DNA of 64,000 nt from Sinorhizobium sp. RAC02 (GCF_001713395.1 NZ_CP016450.1:1426001-1490000), one strand, 5' to 3'; shown: positions 1 to 10,440, counted from the first letter of the stretch. The notes: generated by a model not told the origin, from the sequence alone. Numbers and translations are program-made.

Positions 1-1
1 G

Positions 2-394
2 ATGCGCAAGCTCGGCATCGATATCGAGATCGACGACTTCGGCACCGGTCACGCATCGATCATCAGCCTGATGAAGCTGAGCCCACGCCGCCTGAAGATC
101 GATCGCCAGCTTGTGAAGCCCGTCAGCCGCTCGCCCGGCCAACGCAAGCTCATCGGCACCATTATCGAGATCGGCCGGTCCCTGAACATCGAGGTGGTGG
201 CCGAAGGCGTCGAGACGCCCGCCCATGTCGCCATCATGCGCGATCTCGGCTGCGATATCCTGCAAGGCTACGCGCTTGCCCGCCCCATGCCTGCGCATGC
301 CGTGCCGGACTTTGTGCACCGGCAGGAATGGCGCGCGCACGGTGGCGCAGTGCGGGACCTGCAGAACGAAGTGCGCCGGGCCATCAACCGCTAA
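2..394 (+). CDS. EAL-domain c-di-GMP phosphodiesterase, C-terminal part (cut by window edge)
   Basis: This is the end of a cyclic-di-GMP phosphodiesterase (EAL) domain; the reading frame is open to the left edge, so the N-terminus and the EAL motif itself lie outside. Visible conserved blocks are DDFGTG (window residues 11-16, metal-binding aspartates), LKID (31-34, the conserved lysine), EVVAEGVET (64-72) and QGY (88-90). These are the usual late motifs of an enzymatically competent EAL domain, which hydrolyses c-di-GMP to pGpG. What precedes the domain (GGDEF, PAS or membrane segments) cannot be seen. A hairpin follows 7 bases after the stop codon, so this is probably the last gene of its transcript. 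Confidence 0.9.
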   Translation: MRKLGIDIEIDDFGTGHASIISLMKLSPRRLKIDRQLVKPVSRSPGQRKLIGTIIEIGRSLNIEVVAEGVETPAHVAIMRDLGCDILQGYALARPMPAHAVPDFVHRQEWRAHGGAVRDLQNEVRRAINR

Positions 395-400
395 ACTGAA

Positions 401-430
401 AAAGCCGCCCGGCAGGACCGGACGGCTTTC
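401..430 (+). terminator. Rho-independent terminator, probably bidirectional
   Basis: A hairpin with arms GCCGCCCGG and CCGGACGGC (one mismatch) is flanked by A-rich sequence on the left and TTTC on the right. It sits between the convergent EAL gene and the DUF1476 gene and could end transcripts from both sides. Confidence 0.6.
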
Positions 431-453
431 AAAAGCGAAAAATCTCGCTGCGA

Positions 454-774
454 TCAGTTGGCTTCGAGCTGCGCGATAGCGACGGCAAGAAGTTCCAGCA
501 TCTGAACGCGGATCTCGTCTTCGCTGCGGGCAACGCCGGCGGCGTCGAAATCGGCCTTGACCTTGCGCACGACATCCTCGTGGCCGACTTCTTCGAAATC
601 GGCGGCGACGACTTCCTTGGCATAGGCGTCCGCATCACCATCCGTCTTGCCGAGCAGGCCAGCGGCCCAGAGGCCAACCAGCTTGTTGCGGCGAGCCTCG
701 GCCCTGAAGCGCAGTTCCTCGTCGAGAGCGAACTTGGCCTCGAACGCCTTTTCCCGATCCTGCATATTGGTCAT
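454..774 (-). CDS. DUF1476 protein, candidate zeta-type inhibitor subunit of F1-ATPase
   Basis: A 106-residue highly charged protein beginning [20 protein letters not shown]. The block [18 protein letters not shown] followed by GLWAA is the DUF1476 signature. In Paracoccus denitrificans this family is the zeta subunit that inhibits ATP hydrolysis by the F1-ATPase; transferring that role here is by family. The start at 774 has GGGAG 7 bases upstream; a second ATG at 765 has AAGGA about 8 bases upstream, so the N-terminus is uncertain by three residues. The gene is divergent from purC across about 230 bases, a neighbourhood recalled from other rhizobia. Confidence 0.88.
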   Translation of the reverse strand: MTNMQDREKAFEAKFALDEELRFRAEARRNKLVGLWAAGLLGKTDGDADAYAKEVVAADFEEVGHEDVVRKVKADFDAAGVARSEDEIRVQMLELLAVAIAQLEAN

Positions 775-1001
775 CCTTTGACTCCCGTAGATTCTTTTTC
801 CCAGTGGGGTTTTCCAAGCCCATAAATCAAAACGACGGCAAAAGTGCAATGCGAACTTTTGTCCGGCCGGACTTCCCGGAGCGGCCGGAAATCGGGGGAT
901 CGGGTGTAACGCCGATTGTTAAAGTGCGGCAATTCGTTTATGGAGCCGGGAACGAACGACACCTGCGCGAGCCCCAAGCGCGCCAACAAAGAGAAAAATC
1001 C

Positions 1002-1766
1002 ATGAACCGTCGCCGCCGTATCTACGAGGGCAAGGCCAAGATTCTCTATGAGGGCCCCGAGCCTGGCACACTGATCCAGTTCTTCAAGGACGATGCGACC
1101 GCATTCAACAAGAAGAAACATGCGGTCATCGACGGCAAGGGCGTGCTGAACAACCGTATTTCCGAATACGTCTTCACGCAGCTCAACAAGATGGGAATCC
1201 CGACCCACTTCATCCGCCGCCTCAACATGCGCGAGCAGCTGATCAAGGAAGTCGAGATCATTCCGCTCGAAGTGGTCGTGCGCAACGTCGCTGCCGGCTC
1301 GCTCTCCAAGCGCCTCGGCATCGAGGAAGGCACCGTGCTGCCGCGCTCGATCATCGAATTCTATTTCAAGGCCGATGCGCTCGAAGACCCGATGGTTTCC
1401 GAAGAGCACATCACCGCCTTCGGCTGGGCGAGCCCGCAGGAACTCGACGACATCATGGCGCTCGCCATCCGCGTCAACGACTTCCTCTCCGGCCTGTTCC
1501 TCGGCGTCGGCATCCAGCTCGTCGATTTCAAGATCGAATGCGGCCGGCTCTATGAAGGCGACATGATGCGTATCATCATCGCCGACGAGATTTCGCCGGA
1601 CAGCTGCCGCCTGTGGGACATCGCCACCCAGGAGAAGATGGACAAGGACCGCTTCCGCCGCGATATGGGCGGTCTGGTCGAGGCCTATCAGGAAGTTGCC
1701 CGCCGCCTTGGCATCATCAACGAGAACGAGCCCGTGCGCGGCACCGGCCCGGTTCTGGTGAAGTAA
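1002..1766 (+). CDS. purC: Phosphoribosylaminoimidazole-succinocarboxamide synthase (SAICAR synthetase)
   Basis: A 254-residue enzyme joining CAIR and aspartate with ATP hydrolysis in de novo purine synthesis. Visible family motifs are [11 protein letters not shown] (residues 8-18, nucleotide-binding glycine loop), KDDATAFN near 29-36, the [13 protein letters not shown] block near the middle, and [12 protein letters not shown], the SAICAR synthetase signature. The start at 1002 gives the family's normal length, whereas the frame is open further upstream and would add a non-conserved N-terminus. A purine-rich stretch (AAAGAGAAAAA) precedes the ATG. It is the first gene of a purine run with purS and purQ; the divergent spacer with the DUF1476 gene should hold its promoter. 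Confidence 0.97.
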   Translation: MNRRRRIYEGKAKILYEGPEPGTLIQFFKDDATAFNKKKHAVIDGKGVLNNRISEYVFTQLNKMGIPTHFIRRLNMREQLIKEVEIIPLEVVVRNVAAGSLSKRLGIEEGTVLPRSIIEFYFKADALEDPMVSEEHITAFGWASPQELDDIMALAIRVNDFLSGLFLGVGIQLVDFKIECGRLYEGDMMRIIIADEISPDSCRLWDIATQEKMDKDRFRRDMGGLVEAYQEVARRLGIINENEPVRGTGPVLVK

Positions 1767-1810
1767 CTCTTCACCGGCCGGCTGACACTATTTGGTTTGA
1801 AGAGGAAGAC

Positions 1811-2053
1811 ATGATCAAGGCACGCGTAACGGTGACGCTCAAGAACGGTGTTCTGGACCCGCAGGGCAAGGCGATCGAAGGCGCGCTCGGCAGCCTCGGC
1901 TTCGAGGGCGTCGGCGCCATCCGCCAGGGCAAGGTTTTCGACCTCGAGCTTCAGACCGCCGACCGCGCGAAGGCGGAAGCCGACCTCAAGGCGATGTGCG
2001 ACAAGCTTCTCGCCAACACGGTAATCGAGAACTATACTATCGCCCTCTCTTAA
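1811..2053 (+). CDS. purS: Phosphoribosylformylglycinamidine synthase subunit PurS
   Basis: An 80-residue protein starting MIKARVTVTLKNGVLDPQGK, the characteristic PurS N-terminus, ending in a beta strand (IENYTIALS). PurS bridges the PurQ glutaminase and the small PurL synthetase in organisms with split FGAM synthase. GAGGAAG lies just upstream of the ATG. Its size and the presence of separate purQ and short purL genes in the window confirm the three-subunit enzyme type. The stop overlaps a possible ATG of the next frame, suggesting a single transcript. Confidence 0.96.
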   Translation: MIKARVTVTLKNGVLDPQGKAIEGALGSLGFEGVGAIRQGKVFDLELQTADRAKAEADLKAMCDKLLANTVIENYTIALS

Positions 2054-2070
2054 TGGTTGAGGAGGCGGCG

Positions 2071-2328
2071 ATGGCCACGGTTGATGCTGATCCTGTCTAT
2101 GAAATACTGAAGCGTATTCAGACGGACATTGCCCTGTTGAAGGAAGGTCAACGCGACCTACGTCAGGACAACCTCTCCATACGCAACCAGATTCACAGCA
2201 TGCAGGGCGACATCAACAGCCTTCGCGGGGCCTTCGCTCAAATGGACCAGCGTCTCGACCGTATCGAAAACCGCCTCGAATTGCGTGAACTCGCCGAGGC
2301 CCAGGCAAGGTTTGAACCACACCCATGA
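2071..2328 (+). CDS. Small coiled-coil protein between purS and purQ
   Basis: An 85-residue predicted protein of unknown function. After a short N-terminus ([13 protein letters not shown]) almost the whole chain, about residues 10-75, shows heptad-like spacing of Ile, Leu and Met among charged residues, as in a long parallel coiled coil. GAGGAGG lies 5 bases before the chosen ATG. Its TGA overlaps the purQ ATG (ATGA), so translation is probably coupled to purQ. Position suggests either a passenger in the purine operon or a scaffold for the enzyme; nothing in the sequence proves either. There are no cysteines, signal peptide or membrane segment. Confidence 0.75.
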   Translation: MATVDADPVYEILKRIQTDIALLKEGQRDLRQDNLSIRNQIHSMQGDINSLRGAFAQMDQRLDRIENRLELRELAEAQARFEPHP

Positions 2329-2996
2329 AGTCTGCCGTCGTCCAGCTCCCCGGCCTCAACCGTGACCGCGACATGATCGCGGCCCTGACCAAGATTTCCG
2401 GTACCGCACCGGTCACCGTCTGGCAGACGGAAACGGATCTGCCGGATGTCGACCTCATCGTCATCCCGGGCGGTTTCTCGTACGGCGATTACCTGCGTTG
2501 CGGCGCGATTGCCGCGCGCATGCCGGTCATGCAGGCGATCAAGGCCAAGGCCGAAGCCGGCGTGAAGGTTCTGGGTGTGTGCAACGGCTTCCAGATCCTG
2601 CTCGAAGCGGGCCTGCTGCCGGGCGCGCTGATGCGCAATGCCTCGCTGAAATTCGTCTGCCGCGAAGTGAAGCTGGAAGTGGCCAATGCCGAGACCGACT
2701 TCACCCGCGCCTATGACAAGGGCCAGATCATCCGCTGCCCGGTCGCCCATCACGACGGCAACTTCTTTGCCGATGCCGAGACGCTGGCCGCCATCGAAGG
2801 CAACGGCCAGGTCGTGTTCCGCTACGCGGACGGCACCAACCCGAACGGCTCGCTCAACGACATTGCCGGCGTGATGAACGCCAAGGGCAACGTGCTGGGC
2901 CTGATGCCGCATCCGGAAAACCTCATCGAGGCCGCGCATGGCGGTTCCGATGGTCGCGGCCTGTTCGCGTCGGTGCTCGACGTAATCGCCGCTTAA
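2325..2996 (+). CDS. purQ: Phosphoribosylformylglycinamidine synthase subunit PurQ (glutaminase)
   Basis: A 223-residue class I glutamine amidotransferase that supplies ammonia to PurL. The nucleophile loop GVCNGFQ places the catalytic cysteine at residue 86, the oxyanion region is [14 protein letters not shown] (about 47-60), and the catalytic His-Glu pair is in LMPHPE (about 193-198). Length and the N-terminus [14 protein letters not shown] match the family. It overlaps the preceding coiled-coil gene by four bases (ATGA). purL is not immediately downstream as in a strict operon; three genes intervene. Confidence 0.97.
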   Translation: MKSAVVQLPGLNRDRDMIAALTKISGTAPVTVWQTETDLPDVDLIVIPGGFSYGDYLRCGAIAARMPVMQAIKAKAEAGVKVLGVCNGFQILLEAGLLPGALMRNASLKFVCREVKLEVANAETDFTRAYDKGQIIRCPVAHHDGNFFADAETLAAIEGNGQVVFRYADGTNPNGSLNDIAGVMNAKGNVLGLMPHPENLIEAAHGGSDGRGLFASVLDVIAA

Positions 2997-3043
2997 CCAG
3001 CCGTTGCTATCAAGGGCGCATGTCCATCCCCGAAAGGCTTTTC

Positions 3044-3436
3044 ATGCGCCCTCTCCTCTCCGCCAAGCTTGTCCTGCCGCTCATTGCCGTTGCGGCTCTG
3101 GCGGCCTGCCAGACGAAGACACCGGCGCCGAAGGCCAATGGCGCGGCGCTGCCGACCATGGAGCGCATCGCGCTCGGCGCAAATGCCTGCTGGTTCAAAT
3201 CGGGTGACCCGGCCTTCAAGGCCTACCGCCTGGCACCGGAGCTGAACTCCTTCTCCGGCCGCCCGCGCATTCTCGTCGTGCATCGCAATTCGCCCGAATC
3301 GCGCCCGCTGCTCGTCGTGCACGCGGAGGGCAATCCGGCAAGACTCGAAGCCTTCGGTCCGTTGATGAGCGAAGCCGTCAGCGCGCGCATCGCGACCGAC
3401 GTCAAGCGTTGGGCCGCCGGCGGCAAGGGCTGCTGA
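3044..3436 (+). CDS. Predicted lipoprotein of unknown function
   Basis: A 130-residue protein with a lipoprotein signal: basic start, hydrophobic run to residue 20 and lipobox ALAAC with Cys22. The mature part contains two further cysteines (in NACWF and the C-terminal GKGC) that could form a disulfide. GAAAGG lies 6 bases before the chosen ATG; an upstream ATG at 3020 would spoil the signal peptide. It lies 47 bases after purQ and may be read from the purine transcript, but its envelope location points to an unrelated role. No family is recognised. Confidence 0.8.
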   Translation: MRPLLSAKLVLPLIAVAALAACQTKTPAPKANGAALPTMERIALGANACWFKSGDPAFKAYRLAPELNSFSGRPRILVVHRNSPESRPLLVVHAEGNPARLEAFGPLMSEAVSARIATDVKRWAAGGKGC

Positions 3437-3439
3437 GCC

Positions 3440-3655
3440 TCAATCCCAGTAGAACGATTTCCGGACTTCCCGCTGCGCTTCGCTGCGGGTTATGCCGATA
3501 TCGCACAATTGCTCCTCGGTCATTTCCACCAGCGCATGGCGCGTGCGGCGCCTGATGGCCCAGGCATGGCAGACAAGCCATGCCCGATAGAGCGTTGCGC
3601 CTAGGGAGCGGCCACTTCTGACGTCGCTCGTGACGAAAATTGTATCAATTGCCAT
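3440..3655 (-). CDS. DUF1127 (YjiS-like) small protein
   Basis: A 71-residue basic protein ending in the DUF1127 block: RRTRHALVEMTEEQLCDIGI then R-x-E-x-x-REVRKSFYW. Small DUF1127 proteins are abundant in rhizobia; some have been linked to RNA turnover and to phosphate or carbon metabolism, but no role can be assigned here. AGGAGA lies 7 bases upstream of the start. It is transcribed divergently from the MocR-type regulator across 94 bases, an arrangement in which the regulator could control it. Confidence 0.85.
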   Translation of the reverse strand: MAIDTIFVTSDVRSGRSLGATLYRAWLVCHAWAIRRRTRHALVEMTEEQLCDIGITRSEAQREVRKSFYWD

Positions 3656-3749
3656 GGTGCTTTCTCCTGAAATGCCACTGGGAGCGTGACAATCGGTGCA
3701 TTCAGGAAATAATTGACTCTACGAACGGTGCAATATAAGAATTGCCACC

Positions 3750-5168
3750 ATGACAAATTGGCTTCCTGATCTTCAGGCCTCCGATGGCCCGCTTTATGTC
3801 CGCATCGCCGACCAGATCGAGCGCGCGATCAACACCGGTGCGCTCGCCTCCGGAGCCAAGCTGCCGCCCCAGCGCAACCTCGCCTATGATATCGGCGTCA
3901 CCATCGGCACCGTCAGCCGCGCCTACAGCATGGTTCGAGAGCGCGGCCTCGTCAGCGGCGAAGTCGGCCGCGGCACCTATGTGCTTGGAACGCCGGAAAA
4001 CGATAACCCCGCTGGCATCGATCCGATCAGTGCCAGACTGGTCGGCACCCGCGCGGCGAATGCACCGCCCGGCAAGCTGCGCTTCGATACAACGGCGGCA
4101 ACCGATATCGGGCAATCCGTCGCCGTCACCGACATTCTCGCGGCGATTTGCCGGGAGCAGCCGAACGAGATCGCCAGCTACACGCGCAATTTCCCGCGCC
4201 ATTGGTTGGAAGCGGGCCAGCGCTGGCTGGGAAGCGGTAGCTGGCAACCGAGCATCGACAGCATCGTACCCACCCTCGGCGCACATGCGGCCATTGTCGC
4301 CGCCGTTTCCGTCATCACCTCGCCCGGCGACCGCATCGTCTTCGAACACGTCACCTATTCGCAGATCAGCCGCGGTACCGCGCTGCTCGGCCGCCAGACG
4401 GCACTGGTCGAGTCCGATGCCTATGGCGTGATTCCCGAGGATTTCGAGCGCGTCTGCGTGCAGCAGCACCCCAAGGCCGCCTTCCTGATGAGCACGGCGC
4501 AGAACCCGACGCTTGCCATCATGCCGGAGGATCGCCGCCGTGCCATTGTCGCCATCGCCAAGCGGCACAATGTCTGGCTGATAGAGGACAATCTCTACGG
4601 CGCCACCGTGGACAGCGGCATTCCCCTGCTCGCCGAGATCGCGCCGGACCGGACTTTTCTCGTCGGCGGCCTGTCGAAGAGCGTTGCGGCCGGCGTTCGT
4701 GGCGGCTGGGTCGCCTGCCCGCCCCATCTGGCGCAACGCGTGCGCATCGCCCACAAGATGGTGAGCGGCGGCCTGCCGTTCCTGCTTGCCGAACTCGCCG
4801 CTCGCCTTGTGCTCTCAGGCAAGGCGGACGCCATTCGCAATGCGGTTGCGGACGAGGTGCAGGCGCGCGAAGCGATTGTGCGAGACATTTTTGCCGGGCT
4901 GGATTTCGTCTCGCACCCGCGCGTACCGTTCCTCTGGCTGAAACTGCCAGACCCCTGGCTCTCCGGCACGTTCCGGCAGGCCGCCTTCGCGGAAGATATC
5001 CTCATCGATGACGAGGACGAGTTCAAGGCGGGCCGCTCGGAGAAGACCTTCCACCGGGTGCGCATCGGCTTTTCGCCGCCTGTCGACCGCGCGGATGTCG
5101 TGACCGGCCTGGCGCGGCTGCGCCGCCTGCTCGAACACGGCCCGACGGGCTATGACAGCCCGGCCTGA
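3750..5168 (+). CDS. MocR/PdxR-type regulator (GntR winged helix fused to class I aminotransferase)
   Basis: A 472-residue fusion. Residues about 10-75 form a GntR winged helix (GALASGAKLPPQRNLAYDIGVTIGTVSRAYSMV, split by the family's usual P-x-R-x-LA turn), then a linker and a fold-type I aminotransferase domain. The PLP lysine is Lys310 in GGLSKSVAAGVRGGW, and ED.LYGATVDSG supplies the cofactor aspartate region. MocR proteins sense PLP or amines and regulate a divergent target. No pdx, gabT or taurine gene is next door; the only divergent neighbour is the DUF1127 gene. The ribosome-binding site is weak. Confidence 0.9.
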   Translation: MTNWLPDLQASDGPLYVRIADQIERAINTGALASGAKLPPQRNLAYDIGVTIGTVSRAYSMVRERGLVSGEVGRGTYVLGTPENDNPAGIDPISARLVGTRAANAPPGKLRFDTTAATDIGQSVAVTDILAAICREQPNEIASYTRNFPRHWLEAGQRWLGSGSWQPSIDSIVPTLGAHAAIVAAVSVITSPGDRIVFEHVTYSQISRGTALLGRQTALVESDAYGVIPEDFERVCVQQHPKAAFLMSTAQNPTLAIMPEDRRRAIVAIAKRHNVWLIEDNLYGATVDSGIPLLAEIAPDRTFLVGGLSKSVAAGVRGGWVACPPHLAQRVRIAHKMVSGGLPFLLAELAARLVLSGKADAIRNAVADEVQAREAIVRDIFAGLDFVSHPRVPFLWLKLPDPWLSGTFRQAAFAEDILIDDEDEFKAGRSEKTFHRVRIGFSPPVDRADVVTGLARLRRLLEHGPTGYDSPA

Positions 5169-5270
5169 AGCCCCGCTCTGCTGTGGTTTCCGGTCATTTT
5201 CCTGTCGCACTGCACGGCAGCATAGGTTAAAGAGACCCCAATCCTGCCCTCCACGACAAGACGAGCGACG

Positions 5271-7508
<2,238 letters not shown>

Positions 7509-7527
7509 CGATAAGGGAGCAGTCCGT

Positions 7528-7761
7528 ATGCCTATGTCACCCGGCGACATCGAAGACCTGATCAAATCCGGCATTCCCGGAGCAAAGGTGGTCATCCGCG
7601 ATCTGGCCGGCGATGGCGACCACTATGCGGCCGAGGTCGTCGCGGAAGCCTTCCGCGGCAAGACCCGCGTGCAGCAGCACCAGATGGTCTATGATGCACT
7701 GAAGGGCAATATGGGGGGTGTCCTGCACGCCCTTGCCCTTCAAACCTCGATCCCGGACTGA
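7528..7761 (+). CDS. BolA family protein
   Basis: A 77-residue BolA-fold protein: MSPGDIEDLIKSGIPGA at the start and YAAEVVAEAFRGKTRVQQHQ with the conserved R-x-x-x-H-Q-x-V helix before VYDALKG. BolA proteins bind a [2Fe-2S] cluster together with CGFS monothiol glutaredoxins. The partner grxD lies less than 1 kb downstream on the same strand. AAGGGAG precedes the ATG at 7528 by about 8 bases, and the start is only 19 bases after purL. Two small unrelated genes separate it from grxD, an interruption discussed in the findings. Confidence 0.93.
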   Translation: MPMSPGDIEDLIKSGIPGAKVVIRDLAGDGDHYAAEVVAEAFRGKTRVQQHQMVYDALKGNMGGVLHALALQTSIPD

Positions 7762-7767
7762 GCCGCC

Positions 7768-8031
7768 ATGGCCGGTCTCCTCGACGAACTCGTCTCTGGC
7801 GTGGTCGACGCAGCCCTGAAAGAGGTGCTGAAGAAGACCGGTGTGCGCAAGACAACGGCCAAGCGCACGCGCCGCAGGACAACGACGCGCAAGAAGGCCT
7901 CCGGCGGCATCCTCGGCGATATCCTTGAAGCGGCGCTGAAGCCGGCGACAAAAAAGCCGGCCCGGCGGCCACGCAAGCAGGTCAGCCGCCGACGCACGGC
8001 GGCAAGCCGCTCGCGCCAGCGCAGCCGGTAG
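7768..8031 (+). CDS. Small Lys/Arg-rich protein between bolA and grxD
   Basis: An 87-residue very basic protein. Two amphipathic hydrophobic segments (LLDELVSGVVDAALKEVL near 4-21 and GGILGDILEAALKP near 46-59) alternate with tails of lysine, arginine and threonine (TTAKRTRRRTTTRKK; RRPRKQVSRRRTAASRSRQR). The composition recalls histone-H1-like or nucleoid-associated tails, but no family is recognised. It begins 6 bases after bolA with no clear Shine-Dalgarno site, so it may depend on coupled translation. It could alternatively be an RNA-binding or membrane-surface peptide. Confidence 0.6.
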   Translation: MAGLLDELVSGVVDAALKEVLKKTGVRKTTAKRTRRRTTTRKKASGGILGDILEAALKPATKKPARRPRKQVSRRRTAASRSRQRSR

Positions 8032-8042
8032 ATTTCTGCACT

Positions 8043-8477
8043 GTGAAATTGGATAGACAAGCTCCTGACGCAGGGAAGGAAAGCAGTACTCGGCGTTCGC
8101 AGCCGAGACTGTCCCTTGTAGTCGGTGGTTACATTGCCGCAGTCATTAGCGCCTCCCTTGCCGTGGTAACATTGCTCTCCATTCTCAAAGGTGTGGATGG
8201 GTTCGTTTCTCTTGTTTTCCTTTTTGGGTGCGCGGTCACGTTTGCCTGCGCCCTCCCCGGTTTCGTCGTGACCGTCCTGATCGCCCGTGCTTTTGGTTTG
8301 CAAGGATGGCGCTTCTTTACCATTGCGGGTGGTCTGGACGCCGTTTTGTCCATGGCAATTTTCGATGGCAACATGCTGAGCCCTGACGAATTCTTCTTTG
8401 CCGTCATCGCAAGCGGTATGGCCGGTGGTGCCACCTACTGGTTGCTTGCCTATCATCGGCGTCGTGCTGCGACCTGA
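8043..8477 (+). CDS. Hypothetical integral membrane protein (four predicted segments)
   Basis: A 144-residue protein starting with GTG. After a polar N-terminus of about 25 residues come four hydrophobic stretches at about 27-47, 53-80, 85-105 and 118-136, so it is an inner-membrane protein. The base composition is visibly lower in GC than its neighbours and codon use is less biased, which hints at recent acquisition. No domain is recognised. It lies 11 bases after the basic protein gene, and about 120 bases separate it from grxD, which probably has its own promoter. Confidence 0.65.
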   Translation: MKLDRQAPDAGKESSTRRSQPRLSLVVGGYIAAVISASLAVVTLLSILKGVDGFVSLVFLFGCAVTFACALPGFVVTVLIARAFGLQGWRFFTIAGGLDAVLSMAIFDGNMLSPDEFFFAVIASGMAGGATYWLLAYHRRRAAT

Positions 8478-8595
8478 AGCACACACCCCGGCATTTTTTC
8501 TGAGGGCCTTCTGGCATTTCTCACCCGGGGTTGTTATCTAGGGCGAACGGTTTATCGCATCGGCCCTTGAAGCCGATTTGCTAGGGAAGACTGCA

Positions 8596-8931
8596 ATGAG
8601 CGGCATCAACGATTTCATCGCCAACGAAGTAAAGACCAACGACGTCGTCCTGTTCCTCAAGGGCACGCCGGAATTCCCGCAGTGTGGGTTCTCGGGTCAG
8701 GTCGTACAGATCCTCGATTATGTGGGTGTGGACTATAAGGGCATCAACGTGCTCGCCGACGCCGACATCCGCCAGGGCATCAAGGATTATTCCAACTGGC
8801 CGACCATCCCGCAGCTTTATGTGAAGGGTGAATTCGTCGGCGGTTGCGACATCGTGCGCGAGATGTTCCAGTCGGGCGAATTGCAGTCGCACCTTCAGGA
8901 ACAGGGTATTTCGATTAAGGGCGCTGCCTGA
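8596..8931 (+). CDS. grxD: Monothiol glutaredoxin, Grx4 family
   Basis: A 111-residue CGFS glutaredoxin. The active-site motif PQCGFSGQ places the cluster-ligand cysteine at residue 30; [19 protein letters not shown] near 70-88 is the glutathione-binding region (TIPQ cis-proline, GGCD). Such proteins carry and transfer [2Fe-2S] clusters and work with BolA, encoded upstream. AGGGAAGA lies about 6 bases before the ATG at 8596. A strong hairpin follows the stop codon. Confidence 0.96.
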   Translation: MSGINDFIANEVKTNDVVLFLKGTPEFPQCGFSGQVVQILDYVGVDYKGINVLADADIRQGIKDYSNWPTIPQLYVKGEFVGGCDIVREMFQSGELQSHLQEQGISIKGAA

Positions 8932-8963
8932 CGCTTTACGGTCTTCCGACCTCAAGCTTTTCA

Positions 8964-8989
8964 AAGGCGCCGCACCCCAGCGGCGCCTT
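8964..8989 (+). terminator. Rho-independent terminator after grxD
   Basis: A perfect 10-bp stem (AAGGCGCCGC with GCGGCGCCTT) and a six-base loop are followed by ATCTCTTT. It separates grxD from the transporter gene that starts 26 bases later. Confidence 0.75.
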
Positions 8990-9014
8990 ATCTCTTTCAT
9001 GGAATATAGTTATT

Positions 9015-10262
9015 ATGTCTGCACTTACCCCTGAAGCTGCCCAGCGTCTCAATGGCATGGGCAAGATAGAATTCATTGCGCTCATGGCGTTGCTGATGGC
9101 GCTCAATGCGCTCGCCATCGACATCATGCTGCCCGGCCTCCAGGAAATCGGCGCCAGCCTTGGCGTCGAGAACGAGAACCACCGGCAATATGTCATCTCC
9201 GCCTACCTGATCGGCTTTGCCTTCGCGCAGCTACTCTACGGCCCGGTTTCCGACCGGTTCGGTCGTCGTGCGCCGATGTTTTTCGGCCTCGCCGTCTATA
9301 TCGTGTCATCGCTTGCCGTCGTCTTCGTGCCGAGCTTCGCTGGACTGCTGGCCTTGCGGTTCGTCCAGGGCATCGGCTCGGCTGCGATGCGCGTCATCAC
9401 CATCTCCATCGTCCGTGATATTTTCGGCGGTCGCGCGATGGCGGAAGTCATGTCGTTGATCATGATGGTGTTCATGGTCGTGCCGGTGCTCGCGCCGGGC
9501 ACGGGCCAGATCGTCATGCTGTTCGGTGACTGGCACCTGATCTTCGTCTTCATGGCGGTCATGGCCGCTGCCATCTGGGCCTGGATGTATGTCCGCCTGC
9601 CGGAAACCCTGCACCCGGACGACGTGCGCCCCTTCACGGTGCGCTCGGTTCTCGAAGGCTTCCGCATCGTTCTGACCGACCGCGTGGCGCTCTGCTACAC
9701 CTTGGCGAGCACCTTCATCTTCGGGGCGCTGTTCGGCTTCATCAACTCGGCGCAGCAGATCTATGTCGGCATCTATGGGCTCGGCGTATGGTTCCCCGTC
9801 GCCTTCGCCGGTGTCGCGGCCTTCATGGCGCTGTCGTCCTTCGTGAATGCGAAGCTCGTCGGCCGGTTCGGCATGCGGCGGCTGTCGCATGGGGCGCTGG
9901 TCGGCTTCCTCGCCGTCAACGCATTGTGGCTCGTGCTGACGCTCCTCTGGCCGGGACATGTGCCCTTCGCGATCTTCATCGTGCTGTTCGCATTGTCGAT
10001 GTTCCAGTTCGGCTGGATCGGCTCGAACTTCAACTCGCTCGCCATGGAGCCGCTCGGCCACGTCGCCGGCACGGCCTCCTCGGTGCTCGGCTTCATGGGC
10101 ACCGCCGGCGGCACGATCATCGGTGCGATCATCGGCCAGTCCTTCAACGGCACGGCGCTGCCGCTGGTCATGGGCTTCTTCGTACTCTCGATCATCGGCC
10201 TGATCTTCGTGCTGATCGCCGAACGCGGAAAGCTGTTCCAGCCGCATAACAAGGCGGTCTGA
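9015..10262 (+). CDS. Bcr/CflA-type MFS multidrug efflux transporter
   Basis: A 415-residue, 12-helix major-facilitator protein of the inner membrane. The loop 2-3 motif GPVSDRFGRRAPMFFG, the LPGL sequence at the end of helix 1 (IDIMLPGLQEIG) and the helix 5 sequence VVPVLAPGTGQ are those of the 14-residue antiporter motif in the Bcr/CflA drug:proton subfamily. Related pumps export bicyclomycin, chloramphenicol or sulfathiazole, but the substrate here is unknown. It follows the grxD terminator, so transcription is probably independent. A repeat element and a bidirectional terminator lie downstream. Confidence 0.92.
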   Translation: MSALTPEAAQRLNGMGKIEFIALMALLMALNALAIDIMLPGLQEIGASLGVENENHRQYVISAYLIGFAFAQLLYGPVSDRFGRRAPMFFGLAVYIVSSLAVVFVPSFAGLLALRFVQGIGSAAMRVITISIVRDIFGGRAMAEVMSLIMMVFMVVPVLAPGTGQIVMLFGDWHLIFVFMAVMAAAIWAWMYVRLPETLHPDDVRPFTVRSVLEGFRIVLTDRVALCYTLASTFIFGALFGFINSAQQIYVGIYGLGVWFPVAFAGVAAFMALSSFVNAKLVGRFGMRRLSHGALVGFLAVNALWLVLTLLWPGHVPFAIFIVLFALSMFQFGWIGSNFNSLAMEPLGHVAGTASSVLGFMGTAGGTIIGAIIGQSFNGTALPLVMGFFVLSIIGLIFVLIAERGKLFQPHNKAV

Positions 10263-10287
10263 CGGCAGCACCGGACGCTTCCGTCGA

Positions 10288-10358
10288 CATGGTCGGGCTT
10301 GACCCGACCATCCATGCCGCGTTTGCCGGTGGATCCTCGGGTCAAGCCCGAGGATGAC
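10288..10358. repeat. Mosaic palindromic intergenic repeat, copy 1
   Basis: Two hairpins separated by about 28 bases: TGGTCGGG-cttga-CCCGACCA and TCCTCGGG-tcaag-CCCGAGGA. Their cores GGGCTTGACCC and GGGTCAAGCCC are reverse complements of each other, so the element is also a large inverted repeat. A near-identical copy lies at 20083-20154. Such elements are common between rhizobial genes and are often mistaken for coding sequence. Confidence 0.85.
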
Positions 10359-10385
10359 GAGAGGAGGCGTAAGTGTTCCTAAACA

Positions 10386-10419
10386 AAAAGGCCCGGATGC
10401 ATCCGCATCCGGGCCTTTT
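10386..10419. terminator. Bidirectional rho-independent terminator
   Basis: A perfect 15-bp stem (AAAAGGCCCGGATGC / GCATCCGGGCCTTTT) with a four-base loop ATCC lies between the convergent transporter and inositol-phosphatase genes. A-runs and T-runs on both sides let it act in both directions. Confidence 0.9.
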
Positions 10420-10440
10420 CTCATTGGTGATCGAAAAGTG

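Noticed and set aside
8478..8560. ACCCCGG...CCGGGGT inverted repeat before grxD
   Set aside because: The arms are about 35 bases apart with no T-run at the right place, so it is not a convincing terminator or operator.
10263..10440. Short ORFs reading through the palindromic repeat
   Set aside because: The peptide is a translation of the repeat element, a common false annotation.
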